Assembly (NCBI RefSeq): GCF_000317025.1
Contig: NC_019689.1
Span: 4,232,024 to 4,296,023 of the forward strand
DNA: 64,000 nucleotides
Reading direction: 5' to 3'
DNA from: Pleurocapsa sp. PCC 7327
Lineage (GTDB): Bacteria; Cyanobacteriota; Cyanobacteriia; Cyanobacteriales; Microcystaceae
Under the pieces are notes generated by a model. That model had not been told where the DNA came from. It did no database searches and saw only the letters and a program-made list of their open reading frames with translations. A program made the position numbers and the translations under genes. Shown here in pieces: positions 28,153-37,418 of the stretch (the stretch's first letter is position 1; every line of letters starts with the position of its first letter).

Positions 28153-28252
28153 GGTGTTGCTGAAAAGTAATGATATGTGCGCAGATATGTAATCTAGAAA
28201 TCCTATTGTTTTGTATGATGTTGATTTAAAATCATTACCCATTCAGCAATAC
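28153..28252. mobile_element. Candidate MITE (inverted-repeat element)
   Basis: GGTGTTGCTGAA at 28153-28164 faces TTCAGCAATAC at 28242-28252, and the inner sequence GTAATGAT at 28167-28174 pairs with ATCATTAC at 28231-28238. The roughly 100-bp body has no ORF. The ends resemble those of common cyanobacterial transposons. It lies in the non-coding stretch 27973-28297, which otherwise shows nothing recognisable. Confidence 0.5.
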
Positions 28253-28297
28253 TGATTTTTGAAAAAGACTTATTCAGCGTTAGAAAATAGAGTTAAG

Positions 28298-28468
28298 TTA
28301 ATAAGCTATGCCGCGATATTTGAGTTTTTTTACAGTTAAAGGACTAGCAACAATAGGACAGCGAATTTTGTAAGTACCTCCGCGAAACTTTCCAGTAATT
28401 CCAGAATTAATGGTGTCAATGGAAAGCGGAAAACAGTGATAGGACAAGCCGAGAAAATAAAGTTTCAT
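28298..28468 (-). CDS. DUF4278 protein, 56 residues
   Basis: A small frame from the ATG complementary to 28466-28468 to TAA at 28298, preceded by GGAGATAAAACA. The product starts MKLYFLGLSYHC and ends LKYRGIAY, with GKFRGGTYKIRCP in the middle. These are the marks of the cyanobacterial DUF4278 family (MKLxYRGxxY start, GKYRG repeat, LKYRGxxY end). The first repeat is degenerate (YFLGLSY). Function of the family is unknown. It lies downstream of the response regulator but separated from it by about 290 bp. Confidence 0.75.
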   Translation of the reverse strand: MKLYFLGLSYHCFPLSIDTINSGITGKFRGGTYKIRCPIVASPLTVKKLKYRGIAY

Positions 28469-28507
28469 TGTTTTATCTCCAGTTGTTTTATCGGGTTGCT
28501 GGTATTG

Positions 28508-28548
28508 ATATTTGAGGATGTTAGGAAAACCCCGCGCTCCTCAAATAT
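28508..28548. repeat. Inverted repeat upstream of the DUF4278 gene
   Basis: ATATTTGAGGA at 28508-28518 pairs exactly with TCCTCAAATAT at 28538-28548 around a 19-nt loop. It lies between the response regulator's 3' end and the DUF4278 start. It could be an attenuating hairpin in the DUF4278 leader or a terminator for the regulator, though no run of T follows on the minus strand. Confidence 0.55.
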
Positions 28549-28761
28549 CTTTCTTAACTGTCTTTATCGTAGAGATTTCACCCTTAAAAAACATCTAAAA
28601 AACGTCTTGAATGAGATCGACGAAGTAGATTAAATTGCTACTTACTTTCGTTGAGGCGCTAAGTGAAATGGCTTAAATCGGTTGTCGATCGCGATCGCAC
28701 AAAACTACTGCAACTTAACAAAGTTAAGCCGATTGCACGTTCTAATTAGAAACTTGTTAAC

Positions 28762-29418
28762 TTAACTATTTAAAGACGAAGCGATCGCATTAGCATAAAT
28801 GGCTAGTTGAGAACGGTTTTTGAACGTCAAACGGTTTAATAAGTGAGTAACGTAGGTTTTGATCGTCCCTTCTGCAAGATGCAGTTGAGTAGCAATTTCG
28901 CGGTTTGTGCAACCTTGTCCAATTAAACGCAAGACATCTCTTTCTCTCGGCGGTAACTGAACTAATTCCTCTGGTATGCTTTGAGCCTCTGCCTCATTTG
29001 AGTCAGGAACTCTCATCACTAACTTTTCCATCAATCCTGGAGCCATTTGGCTGTAGCCGCGATGCACAAAACGAATCGCGTCTGCCAGTTCGGGGGCTGG
29101 CATATCTTTGAGTAAATAGCCTTTGGCACCTGCCCGCATCGATTGAGCAATGTCGCGATCGTCGTCAAAGGTACTCAGCACTAAAACTTTGATGTCTGGA
29201 AACTGCTCTTTGATGAGCCGAGTAGCTTCTATGCCCGTCATGATAGGCATTCGGATATCCATCAGCACCACGTCAGGCTGTAAAGACGCGATCGCATCAA
29301 GAGCAACTTGCCCATTTTCGGCGCATCCTACCACTTCTAAATCGGGTTCCTCGCCGAGTAACGCTTGTAACCCCTGACAAATTAAACTTTGATCGTCCAC
29401 TAGTAATAAACGAATCAA
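28762..29418 (-). CDS. NarL/FixJ-family response regulator
   Basis: A 218-residue two-component regulator. The receiver domain has VDD at 8-10, the phosphoacceptor Asp54 in VVLMDIRMP, and K104-type lysine in GYLLKDMPAPEL. A LuxR-type helix-turn-helix follows from about residue 150 (LPPRERDVLRLIGQGCTNRE, then IATQLHLAEGTIKTYVTHLL). It is the last gene of the unit ccp-like, hybrid kinase, receiver-kinase, regulator; its start overlaps the kinase gene by 4 bp (29415-29418), so the two are a cognate pair. Confidence 0.93.
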   Translation of the reverse strand: MIRLLLVDDQSLICQGLQALLGEEPDLEVVGCAENGQVALDAIASLQPDVVLMDIRMPIMTGIEATRLIKEQFPDIKVLVLSTFDDDRDIAQSMRAGAKGYLLKDMPAPELADAIRFVHRGYSQMAPGLMEKLVMRVPDSNEAEAQSIPEELVQLPPRERDVLRLIGQGCTNREIATQLHLAEGTIKTYVTHLLNRLTFKNRSQLAIYANAIASSLNS

Positions 29419-30527
29419 GATAGCACCTCCGATAAAGGGATTTCAATTTCGATCTGACAACCCGCTCCTGGCTGTGATGTTAGGCGAAAATTGCCATTGA
29501 GGGCAGCGACTCGTTCTTGCATTCCTTGCAGCCCAAATCCGCTGGTTTGCTGGTTACAATTAAACCCTTTACCATTGTCGTGAAAGGTAAGACAGACGCG
29601 ATCGCCTGTCGTCGCTAACTGAATTTGCACTTGAGTAGCGTCTGCATATTTGAAAACATTTGTCAAGGCTTCTTGTACGGCTCGGTAAAGGGTTTTAGCG
29701 GCAAAAGTCGGAACGGGTTCTATTAGTCGAACGTGGGTGGTGGTAACAATACCAGTGGCTTGTCGAAACTCTTCTGCTAAAGATGCGATCGCATCTTGTA
29801 GCGGCTGTTCGGTTTCTTCATCTTCGCGAAGCGCGCTCACCGATTTCCGCACCTCATGCATGGCAGTCGTGCCGAGGCGTTGCGCCTGAGCCAGAAAAGA
29901 CGCGGCTTGCTCTACATCGCTATATAACAGGGTTGCAACTGCTTGTAACTGAATGTTTAGCGCAGTCAAGGCATGTCCGAGGGAGTCGTGAATGTCGCGA
30001 GCAATGCGGTTGCGTTCTTCAATTGCCGCCATCTCTTCAATGCGTTGTTTGAGCGATCGCTCTTGTTCTAAGGCTTGCAGGAGTTCGCTTTGCGTTTGCT
30101 GTAACTGATGATTTTGTGTCTGTAGTTGTATTTGCAACCGTCGGATCGCGAGTTGATTTTCCAGTCGAGCTAAAACTTCTTCGATCTGGAAAGGCTTTTG
30201 AATGTAGTCTACGCCGCCGCTCGTAAATGCTTTGACTTTATCGAGTACTTCATCGAGAGCGCTGATAAAAATAATAGGGATCTCGCGGGTGCGATCGTCC
30301 GCTTTCAATTGCTGGCATACCTCATAGCCGTCTATCTGCGGCATTTTGATATCAAGCATAATCAGGTCGGGAGGAGCCGCTTGCGCTCCCATCAATGCCA
30401 TCGCTCCATCAATGGCACAGCGAACTTTGTAACCGCTATCGGTTAGCACAGACGATAGCAAACGCAGATTATCGGGCGTGTCGTCCACAATAAGAATATT
30501 GCCTTTGGGTGCGGTATCGGGATTCAT
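29415..30527 (-). CDS. Receiver-histidine kinase (HisKA_3 type)
   Basis: A 370-residue soluble protein. An N-terminal receiver domain has Asp59 (LIMLDIKMPQIDG). A coiled-coil linker (about residues 125-165, rich in Q and L) leads to a HisKA_3 dimerisation helix with phosphorylatable His180 (RNRIARDIHDSLGHALTALN). The HATPase_c domain has HDNGKGFN and GFGLQGMQERV. HisKA_3 kinases normally phosphorylate NarL-type regulators, which fits the overlapping downstream gene. It probably receives a signal from the upstream hybrid kinase through its receiver domain, making a phosphorelay. Confidence 0.93.
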   Translation of the reverse strand: MNPDTAPKGNILIVDDTPDNLRLLSSVLTDSGYKVRCAIDGAMALMGAQAAPPDLIMLDIKMPQIDGYEVCQQLKADDRTREIPIIFISALDEVLDKVKAFTSGGVDYIQKPFQIEEVLARLENQLAIRRLQIQLQTQNHQLQQTQSELLQALEQERSLKQRIEEMAAIEERNRIARDIHDSLGHALTALNIQLQAVATLLYSDVEQAASFLAQAQRLGTTAMHEVRKSVSALREDEETEQPLQDAIASLAEEFRQATGIVTTTHVRLIEPVPTFAAKTLYRAVQEALTNVFKYADATQVQIQLATTGDRVCLTFHDNGKGFNCNQQTSGFGLQGMQERVAALNGNFRLTSQPGAGCQIEIEIPLSEVLS

Positions 30528-30550
30528 CTCGTGTACTGTCCTTCCTCAAT

Positions 30551-33241
30551 TTAGGCTGAAGGTTGAGTTAATGCAACGATGCGATCGAACCGATAGCCAT
30601 CGACCAGATCGGCGAGAGCAAGAATAAGGCTATCATATTCGGGCGGAATTTGCTGAATTAACCGAACAATTTCCTCGGCATCGACTTGAGTAGCGGCTTG
30701 GTGCAGTTGTTCTCGCCACTCTACAGGCATCGCATCGAGCAGTTCGCGATCGATTTGAGATTGCGTCGCTTCCGCTTTAGAAACTGGGACAAGCGGTTCG
30801 TAAATATAACGCACGCCCAAATAATGCGCCATTTTCTCAAAAATCTCCTCTTCTCGGAATGGTTTGCGAACAAAATCATCGCAACCCGCAGATAGAGCAA
30901 CAACGCGCTCCTCCTCAAAAACGCTGGCAGTAAGGGCGATAATCACCGTCGCTTGCCCTTTGAGATGGGATTTAATCTGTTTGGTCGCTTCATGGCCATC
31001 CATGACTGGCATACGCAGATCCATCCAAATTAAATGGGGTTCAAAAGCTTCCCATTGGGCGATCGCTTCTTGACCGTTGCTAGCTTCTTTAACTTCAAAC
31101 CCTAGCGGTTCTAACATTTTGAGCAACAACTGGCGATTTTCCCAGCGATCTTCCACCAGCAACAAGCGATAGCGCGGTTGGTCGGGCGCTAATCCTATAA
31201 CTCGCCGATGGCGCTGTTTGGGAGATCTTTCGATCGCATCTGCGCTCGCGATGGGAATATTAAACTGGAACTTGGTTCCTTTTCCTACTTGCGTTTCTAA
31301 GGTGATATCTCCGCCCATCAACTGCACGAATTCTCGGCTTATCGCCAAACCGAGTCCGGTTCCTTGCTGGGAACGGCGACCCGTTTCGGTTTGCACGAAG
31401 GCATTAAACAGGGTTGTCAATTCCTCTGGAGCGATGCCCGATCCTGTGTCTTCGACCTCGAATTGAATGGTCACTTGTCCTTTGTCACTTGTCGCTTGTT
31501 CGACTAATGACACGCGCAGCGTTACGCTTCCCTTTTGGGTGAATTTGATCGCGTTGGAGAGCAGGTTCATTAAGACTTGGCGTAATTTACTTTCGTCGGT
31601 TTGGACGTATTGAGGGATGTCTGGTTGTCGCTCTACGATTAATTGGATGCCCCCAGAAATGGCTTTGGGTCGCCACATTTCTTCTAAGGTGTCGATTAGG
31701 TAATAAAGGTCGAAGTTGGTTTCGTTTAAGCGTGTTTGTCCCGCTTCGATTTTGGACATTTCCAACACGTCGTTAATCAATTCCAGCAAATGTTCGCCGC
31801 TACGAGTAATCGTGCCTAAATAGTCTTGCTGTTGGGTGGAGAGCAGGCGATCGCGTGCCATGAGTTGGGTAAAGCCAAGAACGACGTTAAGGGGGGTACG
31901 CAGTTCGTGGCTCATATTTGCCAGAAATTGACTCTTGGTGCGGTTGGCAGATTCTGCTATCAGTTTTGCTTCTTTGAGCGCTGCTTCTGCTTGTTTGCGA
32001 TCGCTGATATCGGTGACGGTGCCTTCGTAATAGAGTAACTCGCCACTGCAATCGCGCACGCTACGGGTATTTTCGGAAATCCAGATCGTCGTGCCATCCT
32101 GCCGATAAACTTGCGATTCAAAATTTTCTACCGCGCCTTTCTCTTGCATTAAGCCAACTAACTCTTGTCGTCGCTCTGGCAAAATATAGATCTGTCGTTC
32201 GATATCCGTCACGTTTTCGAGTAAGGATGAAACGGATTCACAGCCATAAATCTCTGCTAGTCTGGGATTGGTGCTCAAAAAACGACCTTCAGGCGTACTC
32301 TGAAAGATCCCCGTCACAGAGTTTTCAAAAATACTGCGATATTTCTCTTCTGCTTGCTCGGTAGCTGCGGCATAGGCTCTAATTTTCAGCACGATCCAAG
32401 CAGAAATGCCAGCCAACAGGACAATCGATAGCAAGTAAAACCAGAGTCGATAGTTATTAGTTGCGTCGATCGCTTGTTGATAATAGCGATTATATGCGAT
32501 CGCTAATTCTTCGATGCTCTGTGAGGCGGGCAATTCCATAACGAGCGCGACTAAATCGTTGACCCGAGCGCGTCGGTTGAGAATTATTTTTGCATGGGTC
32601 ATTGCCATATCGACATCGGCATTATTTGGCTTTGATGTGGCGAGAATCTGTTGAATTTCGCTATTTATTCGATCTACTAAGGCTGTATCGGTTGAGAGAT
32701 TAAATAGCAAGATGTCTCTGAGTAGCGCATTTAAACGGGTTGCTTGAGTTGGTTCTTTCTCGGTTAAATCGGCGATCGCAACGGGAAAATAGCTTAGGGA
32801 GTTGAGTAAAACCGCATTTTGCGTTTGAAATTTTAAAATCGATTCTTCCCGCTTCTGCGAAATATTCGTGTAAGTTTGCAGGAGGCGATCGAGTTCTTTG
32901 CGTCCTTCTGCGCTAACAAAGCTAGGCATTTGCTTGAGATCGGTTTGTAATTGCTTGAGTTTTGCTAAATCGTTGACAATTGGATCGTAATGTGTTAGAA
33001 GACCATCTCGTGTTTGCAAAACATTGCGATCGATGCGGGCATCTAATTGTTGCATTTGGCGTAAGTTCGCGAGATACTCACTGTGGCGATCGACATCGAT
33101 CTCGGCAGACTTGACCCACAAAAATCCCAACACCAGCACTATCCCCGGTAAAAGATAACCGCTCAAGGATAAAAACGTTTGCGCGTAATCTCGTTTTTTA
33201 AAGAGTTTTGACGGGAATGTGGCTAGAATGCTGCGACTCAT
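30551..33241 (-). CDS. Membrane hybrid sensor histidine kinase (DAHL-PAS-HisKA-HATPase-REC)
   Basis: An 896-residue sensor. A membrane helix at about residues 25-43 (LPGIVLVLGFLWV) and another at about 270-290 (LLSIVLLAGISAWIVLKI) bracket a helical periplasmic region that resembles the DAHL sensory domain. A PAS domain follows (YRSIFENSVTGIFQSTPEGR), then HisKA with the H-box SQFLANMSHELRTPLNVVLG, a HATPase domain (NLLSNAIKFT, DTGSGI, GTGLGLAIS) and a C-terminal receiver with LIWMDLRMPVMDG. It overlaps the dihaem peroxidase gene by 4 bp and precedes the receiver-kinase by 23 bp. The sensed signal is unknown. Confidence 0.9.
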   Translation of the reverse strand: MSRSILATFPSKLFKKRDYAQTFLSLSGYLLPGIVLVLGFLWVKSAEIDVDRHSEYLANLRQMQQLDARIDRNVLQTRDGLLTHYDPIVNDLAKLKQLQTDLKQMPSFVSAEGRKELDRLLQTYTNISQKREESILKFQTQNAVLLNSLSYFPVAIADLTEKEPTQATRLNALLRDILLFNLSTDTALVDRINSEIQQILATSKPNNADVDMAMTHAKIILNRRARVNDLVALVMELPASQSIEELAIAYNRYYQQAIDATNNYRLWFYLLSIVLLAGISAWIVLKIRAYAAATEQAEEKYRSIFENSVTGIFQSTPEGRFLSTNPRLAEIYGCESVSSLLENVTDIERQIYILPERRQELVGLMQEKGAVENFESQVYRQDGTTIWISENTRSVRDCSGELLYYEGTVTDISDRKQAEAALKEAKLIAESANRTKSQFLANMSHELRTPLNVVLGFTQLMARDRLLSTQQQDYLGTITRSGEHLLELINDVLEMSKIEAGQTRLNETNFDLYYLIDTLEEMWRPKAISGGIQLIVERQPDIPQYVQTDESKLRQVLMNLLSNAIKFTQKGSVTLRVSLVEQATSDKGQVTIQFEVEDTGSGIAPEELTTLFNAFVQTETGRRSQQGTGLGLAISREFVQLMGGDITLETQVGKGTKFQFNIPIASADAIERSPKQRHRRVIGLAPDQPRYRLLLVEDRWENRQLLLKMLEPLGFEVKEASNGQEAIAQWEAFEPHLIWMDLRMPVMDGHEATKQIKSHLKGQATVIIALTASVFEEERVVALSAGCDDFVRKPFREEEIFEKMAHYLGVRYIYEPLVPVSKAEATQSQIDRELLDAMPVEWREQLHQAATQVDAEEIVRLIQQIPPEYDSLILALADLVDGYRFDRIVALTQPSA

Positions 33242-34278
33242 AGCGCTTTACCTTGATATACTCCGTTAAGGGTGCGTAAGAACTGAGCGATGAGATCGAT
33301 CTGTTCTTGGGAAAGCGGGCGACCGAGTTGATATTTGGTCATAATTGCGATCGCCCCTTCTAAGGTTTCGGCAGACCCATCGTGAAAGTAAGGCGGAGTT
33401 AAAGCAACGTTCCGCAAGCTAGGAACTCGAAACACGTAGCGATCGGCTTCATTTTTGGTAATGTTATAACGTCCGTAGTCGGCTTTAGTTATGTTACCGC
33501 GATCGGCAAAATAGTTTCCGATCGCGCCAAAGGGTTGAAACATATTCCCCCCAACATTTACCCCTTGATGACAGCTTACGCAGCCATAGGCTTTAAAAAG
33601 TCGATAACCTTCTTGTTCTGCTGCGGTTAGCGCCTGTTTATTGCCACTCAAAAAGCGATCGAAACGAGAGTTGGGCGTGTTAAGGGATAATTCGTAAGCG
33701 ACGATCGCATCTTTAATATTAGTTTGCGTCACGCCATCGGGATAAATTTGGTTAAACGACCGCGCGTATTCTGGCGTATTTTGGAACGATTCAATGGCTT
33801 TTTGCCATTGGGTATCCATCACCTTTGGGTTGGTCATCAGCGCATCGAGATGATCGAAAAGACGCTCGAATTCTCCATCCCAATTAAATCGAAAGTTGAA
33901 ACGGACATTAAAAACGGTCGGGGTATTCACTTTCGTTTTAGCACCATCAATTCCAGGCGAATGAGAGCGGCGAGCGGCTCCACCTTGGCTAAGATTATGA
34001 CAGCTAACACAAGATACCCGATTATTTTGAGAAAGACGCACGTCCTGAAATAATTTCTCTCCTAATGCGACTTTAGCGCTGTCAATCGCGATCGCGATTG
34101 GAATTGGTTGGATTGGTTCGTTAGTTTGAGCGATCTCTACTGGTTTGGTTGCCCTCAGATTGACTGACTCTGAAGATAGGAAATGTCGCCAGATAAGCGC
34201 AACCAGAATTGCGAGTAGAATTAAAGCAACTAAGTTAAACCTTCGCCGAATTCGCCGATCGATCCTCAAGAATTTCAT
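33238..34278 (-). CDS. Dihaem cytochrome c peroxidase / MauG-family protein
   Basis: A 346-residue protein with an N-terminal membrane anchor (about residues 14-33) and two c-type haem motifs: CVSCH at 90-94 and CVSCH at 233-237. The segments KLFQDVRLSQNNRVSC and TPTVFNVRFNFRFNWDG are typical of bacterial cytochrome c peroxidases, and the axial methionine candidate is in a C-terminal IAIMTKYQLGRPLS segment. It reduces peroxide in the periplasm in known members; MauG-like oxidation is an alternative. Its 3' end overlaps the hybrid kinase gene by 4 bp, so redox chemistry and signalling are tied in one transcript. Confidence 0.88.
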   Translation of the reverse strand: MKFLRIDRRIRRRFNLVALILLAILVALIWRHFLSSESVNLRATKPVEIAQTNEPIQPIPIAIAIDSAKVALGEKLFQDVRLSQNNRVSCVSCHNLSQGGAARRSHSPGIDGAKTKVNTPTVFNVRFNFRFNWDGEFERLFDHLDALMTNPKVMDTQWQKAIESFQNTPEYARSFNQIYPDGVTQTNIKDAIVAYELSLNTPNSRFDRFLSGNKQALTAAEQEGYRLFKAYGCVSCHQGVNVGGNMFQPFGAIGNYFADRGNITKADYGRYNITKNEADRYVFRVPSLRNVALTPPYFHDGSAETLEGAIAIMTKYQLGRPLSQEQIDLIAQFLRTLNGVYQGKAL

Positions 34279-34484
34279 TATCGTTCTCGTTTTTCTAATT
34301 TTCTCTCGACAACCGATCGTTTTTGCGATCGCAGTTATTATTTACTCGAATCGTTCGCCAATCTTTTATGCAAAGTTTCGATATTCCCATCTGAGGCGTT
34401 GCCGAAATCGTCCAGGAGCAAGTCAGCCAACAACTACACCCCAATCGATAACTTAGCGAGCTAGCTTGTTAAGCGGTTCGATCT

Positions 34485-35789
34485 CTAAAACCCAAAATCC
34501 AGAATCCGCAGTCGAATCGAGTCGGCAGCAGCGGGCAATCCTTCGGTTTGGGCGAGAATTTGCAAGGCGCTAGAGATTTTTTTGAGCGCAGCGGGAGAGT
34601 ATTCGATCATATTCGCCTGCTTCATAAACGTTTCAACTCCTACCGTAGACGCATAGCGAGCCGTTCCAGAGGTGGGAAGAATGGCAGAAGAACCGCCCAG
34701 ATAATCGCCCACTACTTTTGGAGTGGAGTTGCCTAAGAAAATGGCTCCAGCATGGCGAATTTGCTTCGATAATTCCCAGGGATCGCTGACTTGTAGGGCG
34801 AGATACTGAGGTGCAAAATGGTTGGCGAGTTCGACGGCTTCCTCTAAGCTATCGACGATCGCGATAAATCCATAGTGAGCGATCGCTTTTTCGGCAAAAA
34901 TCCGTTGGGGATGGTGTTGCAGTTGTTGGCTGACTTGCTCCTGGACGATTTCAGCTAATTGAGCATCGGGCGTTAGCAGAATGGCGGCAGCCGAGGTATC
35001 CTGTTCGGCTTGTGCTAAGAGATCGGCGGCGACTTGGATGGGGTTAGCTTCGCTGTCGGCAATAATCATTAAATCCGATACGCCTGCGGGAAAGTCGATC
35101 CCCACCGTTCCATAGACCATTTTCTTCGCCAGCGTGACGTAAATATCTCCCGGTCCGGTAATGACTTCTACCTTAGGGATGGTTTCCGTGCCAAACGCCA
35201 AAGCCGCGATCGCAGCAGCGCCGCCAATGCAATAAATCTCCGTCACTCCCGCTTCTTGAGCGGCTACTAAAATTCTCGGATCGATTCTCTGTTGAGCGTC
35301 TGGCGGCGTAACCATGACAATCTGTTCCACGTTAATTGCCTTGGCGGGGATCGCTTGCATTAGAACGGTACTCAGAGATGGAGTCGTGCCTCCTGGTACG
35401 TAGAGTCCCGCTCGTTGGACAGGTAGATAGCGCTTGCCCCAGGCAACGTCGTCCTCGCGAAATTGCACCCAGGATTTGGGGACTCGCTGGCGATAAAATT
35501 CTTCGAGTTGGCGACAAGCCAACTTAATGGCATCGAGCAATTCTTTGGGAATTTGTTGATAGGCAGCATCGAGTACCGAGCCGCTTAAGCGCAATCGCTG
35601 CAATTCCAGCGGACGCTGCTCCAACTTGTCAGCATAGTCTAAAATCGCTCGATCGCCTTGCAATCTCACGGTTTCGAGGATTTCTCTAACCAACGCCTCT
35701 TTGGAGCGAATCTCGTCGTCGCGAGCGCGATCGCTGATTCTCCGCAGTTCTGTTCGTGCTTCGGCTTGCCCGGTAATGATTCGCAGCAT
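34485..35789 (-). CDS. hisD: Histidinol dehydrogenase
   Basis: A 434-residue NAD-dependent enzyme that oxidises L-histidinol to L-histidine in the last two steps of histidine synthesis, with a catalytic zinc. Family motifs: VPGGTTPSLSTVLM, GGAAAIAALAFGTETIPKVE, GPGDIYVTLAKKMVYG, GIDFPAGVSDLMII and ILPTSGTARYASTVGVETF. The start ATG is complementary to 35787-35789. Monocistronic in this window. Confidence 0.96.
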   Translation of the reverse strand: MLRIITGQAEARTELRRISDRARDDEIRSKEALVREILETVRLQGDRAILDYADKLEQRPLELQRLRLSGSVLDAAYQQIPKELLDAIKLACRQLEEFYRQRVPKSWVQFREDDVAWGKRYLPVQRAGLYVPGGTTPSLSTVLMQAIPAKAINVEQIVMVTPPDAQQRIDPRILVAAQEAGVTEIYCIGGAAAIAALAFGTETIPKVEVITGPGDIYVTLAKKMVYGTVGIDFPAGVSDLMIIADSEANPIQVAADLLAQAEQDTSAAAILLTPDAQLAEIVQEQVSQQLQHHPQRIFAEKAIAHYGFIAIVDSLEEAVELANHFAPQYLALQVSDPWELSKQIRHAGAIFLGNSTPKVVGDYLGGSSAILPTSGTARYASTVGVETFMKQANMIEYSPAALKKISSALQILAQTEGLPAAADSIRLRILDFGF

Positions 35790-35927
35790 GGAGTCTAAAT
35801 GCCCGCAGTAGCTACTATCCGCGTAAGTTTGGCGAGACCCTTGCTCGCAAAACTCACACCTAATAGCTTAACTTGGATTTTTACTCGCTCGCTTTATGAA
35901 GAAAGAAACTTCTTTCTTCCAGATTAA

Positions 35928-35957
35928 TTGAAAATCAATGGCTCTTGTTGTTATAAT
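35928..35957 (+). promoter_or_regulatory. Putative sigma-70-type promoter of rpsT
   Basis: TTGAAA at 35928-35933 and TATAAT at 35952-35957 are separated by 18 bp, about 55 bp upstream of the rpsT start codon. Both hexamers fit the consensus well. Assignment is by sequence only. Confidence 0.65.
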
Positions 35958-36010
35958 GATATGTCCTATTCTATTGTTTCCGTCTACCCAAACGATTTTA
36001 TAAGACAACT

Positions 36011-36304
36011 GTGGCTAATACGAAGTCTGCTATCAAGCGCATCCAAATCGCCGAACGCAACCGCCTGCGCAATAAAGCTTATAAGTCGGCGGTCAAAACC
36101 CTAATGAAAAAATATTTTAAGGCTGTAGAGGACTATGCTGCCAACCCCAGTCCCGAAACTCAACAAGTGGTTCAAAAGGCAATGTCAGAAGCTTACAGTA
36201 AGATAGATAAGGCAGTAAAGCGTCGAGTCCTGCATCGCAACAATGGCGCTCGCAAAAAAGCTCGTTTGGCGAAAGTTCTGGCGCAAGTTGCAACGGCTTC
36301 CTAG
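36011..36304 (+). CDS. rpsT: 30S ribosomal protein S20
   Basis: A 97-residue basic ribosomal protein that binds 16S rRNA in the 30S subunit. The start is a GTG at 36011 followed by [20 protein letters not shown], the conserved S20 N-terminus; no ATG is close. The C-terminal [20 protein letters not shown] is also typical. It precedes tatD and rpoB on the same strand, the order known in several cyanobacteria. Confidence 0.96.
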   Translation: MANTKSAIKRIQIAERNRLRNKAYKSAVKTLMKKYFKAVEDYAANPSPETQQVVQKAMSEAYSKIDKAVKRRVLHRNNGARKKARLAKVLAQVATAS

Positions 36305-36438
36305 GCGGGACACAAGCGAGTTGACCAGCTAACACAAAACTGCCAAACTTTCTCAAGGGAGGTTAGATTGCGGGGAATTGCGGCTCAGTTAGCTCTCAGG
36401 AGGACGATACGAGCAAAACGTCTCGCCGGGAGGATTAG

Positions 36439-37257
36439 ATGCAGCTAATCGATACCCACGTCCACCTCAACTTTGATGTTTTTGCAGGGGAACTCGATGC
36501 CCTGCGATCGCGATGGCGAGAGGCACAAGTTGTTCGGCTCGTTCATTCCTGCGTAGAACCGGGAGAATTTGCTAGTATAAAAGTCCTAGCCGATCGCTTC
36601 CTCGAACTCTCGTTCGCCGTTGGCTTGCATCCCCTAGATGTTCACAAGTGGACGCGATCGATGGCAGAGGAAATTTTAACGCTTGCCAGTTCGGATAAGC
36701 GAGTCGTCGCTATCGGAGAAACGGGACTGGATTTCTACAAAGCCAACAACGAAGTCCTGCAAAAAGAAGCCTTAGAAGCGCAACTGACAATTGCCAAACA
36801 ACTAGGTAAGCCAGTTATCATCCACTGTCGGGACGCAGCGGCAGTCCTGCGAGAATTCTTGCAGGATTTCTGGCAGCGATGCGGTTCGGTAGAGGGAGTG
36901 ATGCACTGTTGGGGCGGCACGAAAGAAGAAACGCAATGGTTTTTAGACTTGGGACTCTATATAAGTTTTAGCGGCATCGTGACCTTTAAAAACGCACGGG
37001 ACATCCAGGAGTCAGCTAAGATGGTGCCGAGCGATCGCTTGCTCGTCGAAACTGACTGTCCCTTTCTCGCCCCCACTCCCAAGCGAGGAAAAAGAAACGA
37101 ACCTGCCTACGTTCGTTACGTGGCAGAATCCGTTGCCAATTTGCGCAACGTCTCCTTAGAAACCCTCGCCGAACAGACGACGGAAAATGCCTGCCGACTT
37201 TTTGGTCTATCATTAGTGGAACCTATCGATGCCAGAACGACCGCGATCGCCAAATAG
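36439..37257 (+). CDS. tatD: TatD-family metal-dependent hydrolase (DNase)
   Basis: A 272-residue TIM-barrel hydrolase. Metal ligands are visible in [10 protein letters not shown] (residues 4-13), [27 protein letters not shown] and [12 protein letters not shown]. Family members act as 3'-5' exonucleases or deoxyribonucleases and in quality control. GGGAGGA sits before the ATG. The gene lies between rpsT and rpoB, a conserved cyanobacterial neighbourhood. Confidence 0.94.
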   Translation: MQLIDTHVHLNFDVFAGELDALRSRWREAQVVRLVHSCVEPGEFASIKVLADRFLELSFAVGLHPLDVHKWTRSMAEEILTLASSDKRVVAIGETGLDFYKANNEVLQKEALEAQLTIAKQLGKPVIIHCRDAAAVLREFLQDFWQRCGSVEGVMHCWGGTKEETQWFLDLGLYISFSGIVTFKNARDIQESAKMVPSDRLLVETDCPFLAPTPKRGKRNEPAYVRYVAESVANLRNVSLETLAEQTTENACRLFGLSLVEPIDARTTAIAK

Positions 37258-37418
37258 ACATAACTACCCCACTACCCCCAACTAGGGAATGACCGAATCA
37301 GCAATCAGCAATCAGTAATTAAGAATCAGTAATCAGTTAGCGCGCTAACTGATTACTAAATGTTGTTAATAGGATTTTTCCAATTCTTCTACATTTCTTA
37401 GCGCAAGTACGGACAGCG

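Noticed and set aside
36117-36356. Minus-strand frame overlapping rpsT
   Set aside because: It lies opposite the conserved S20 gene and extends only slightly beyond it.
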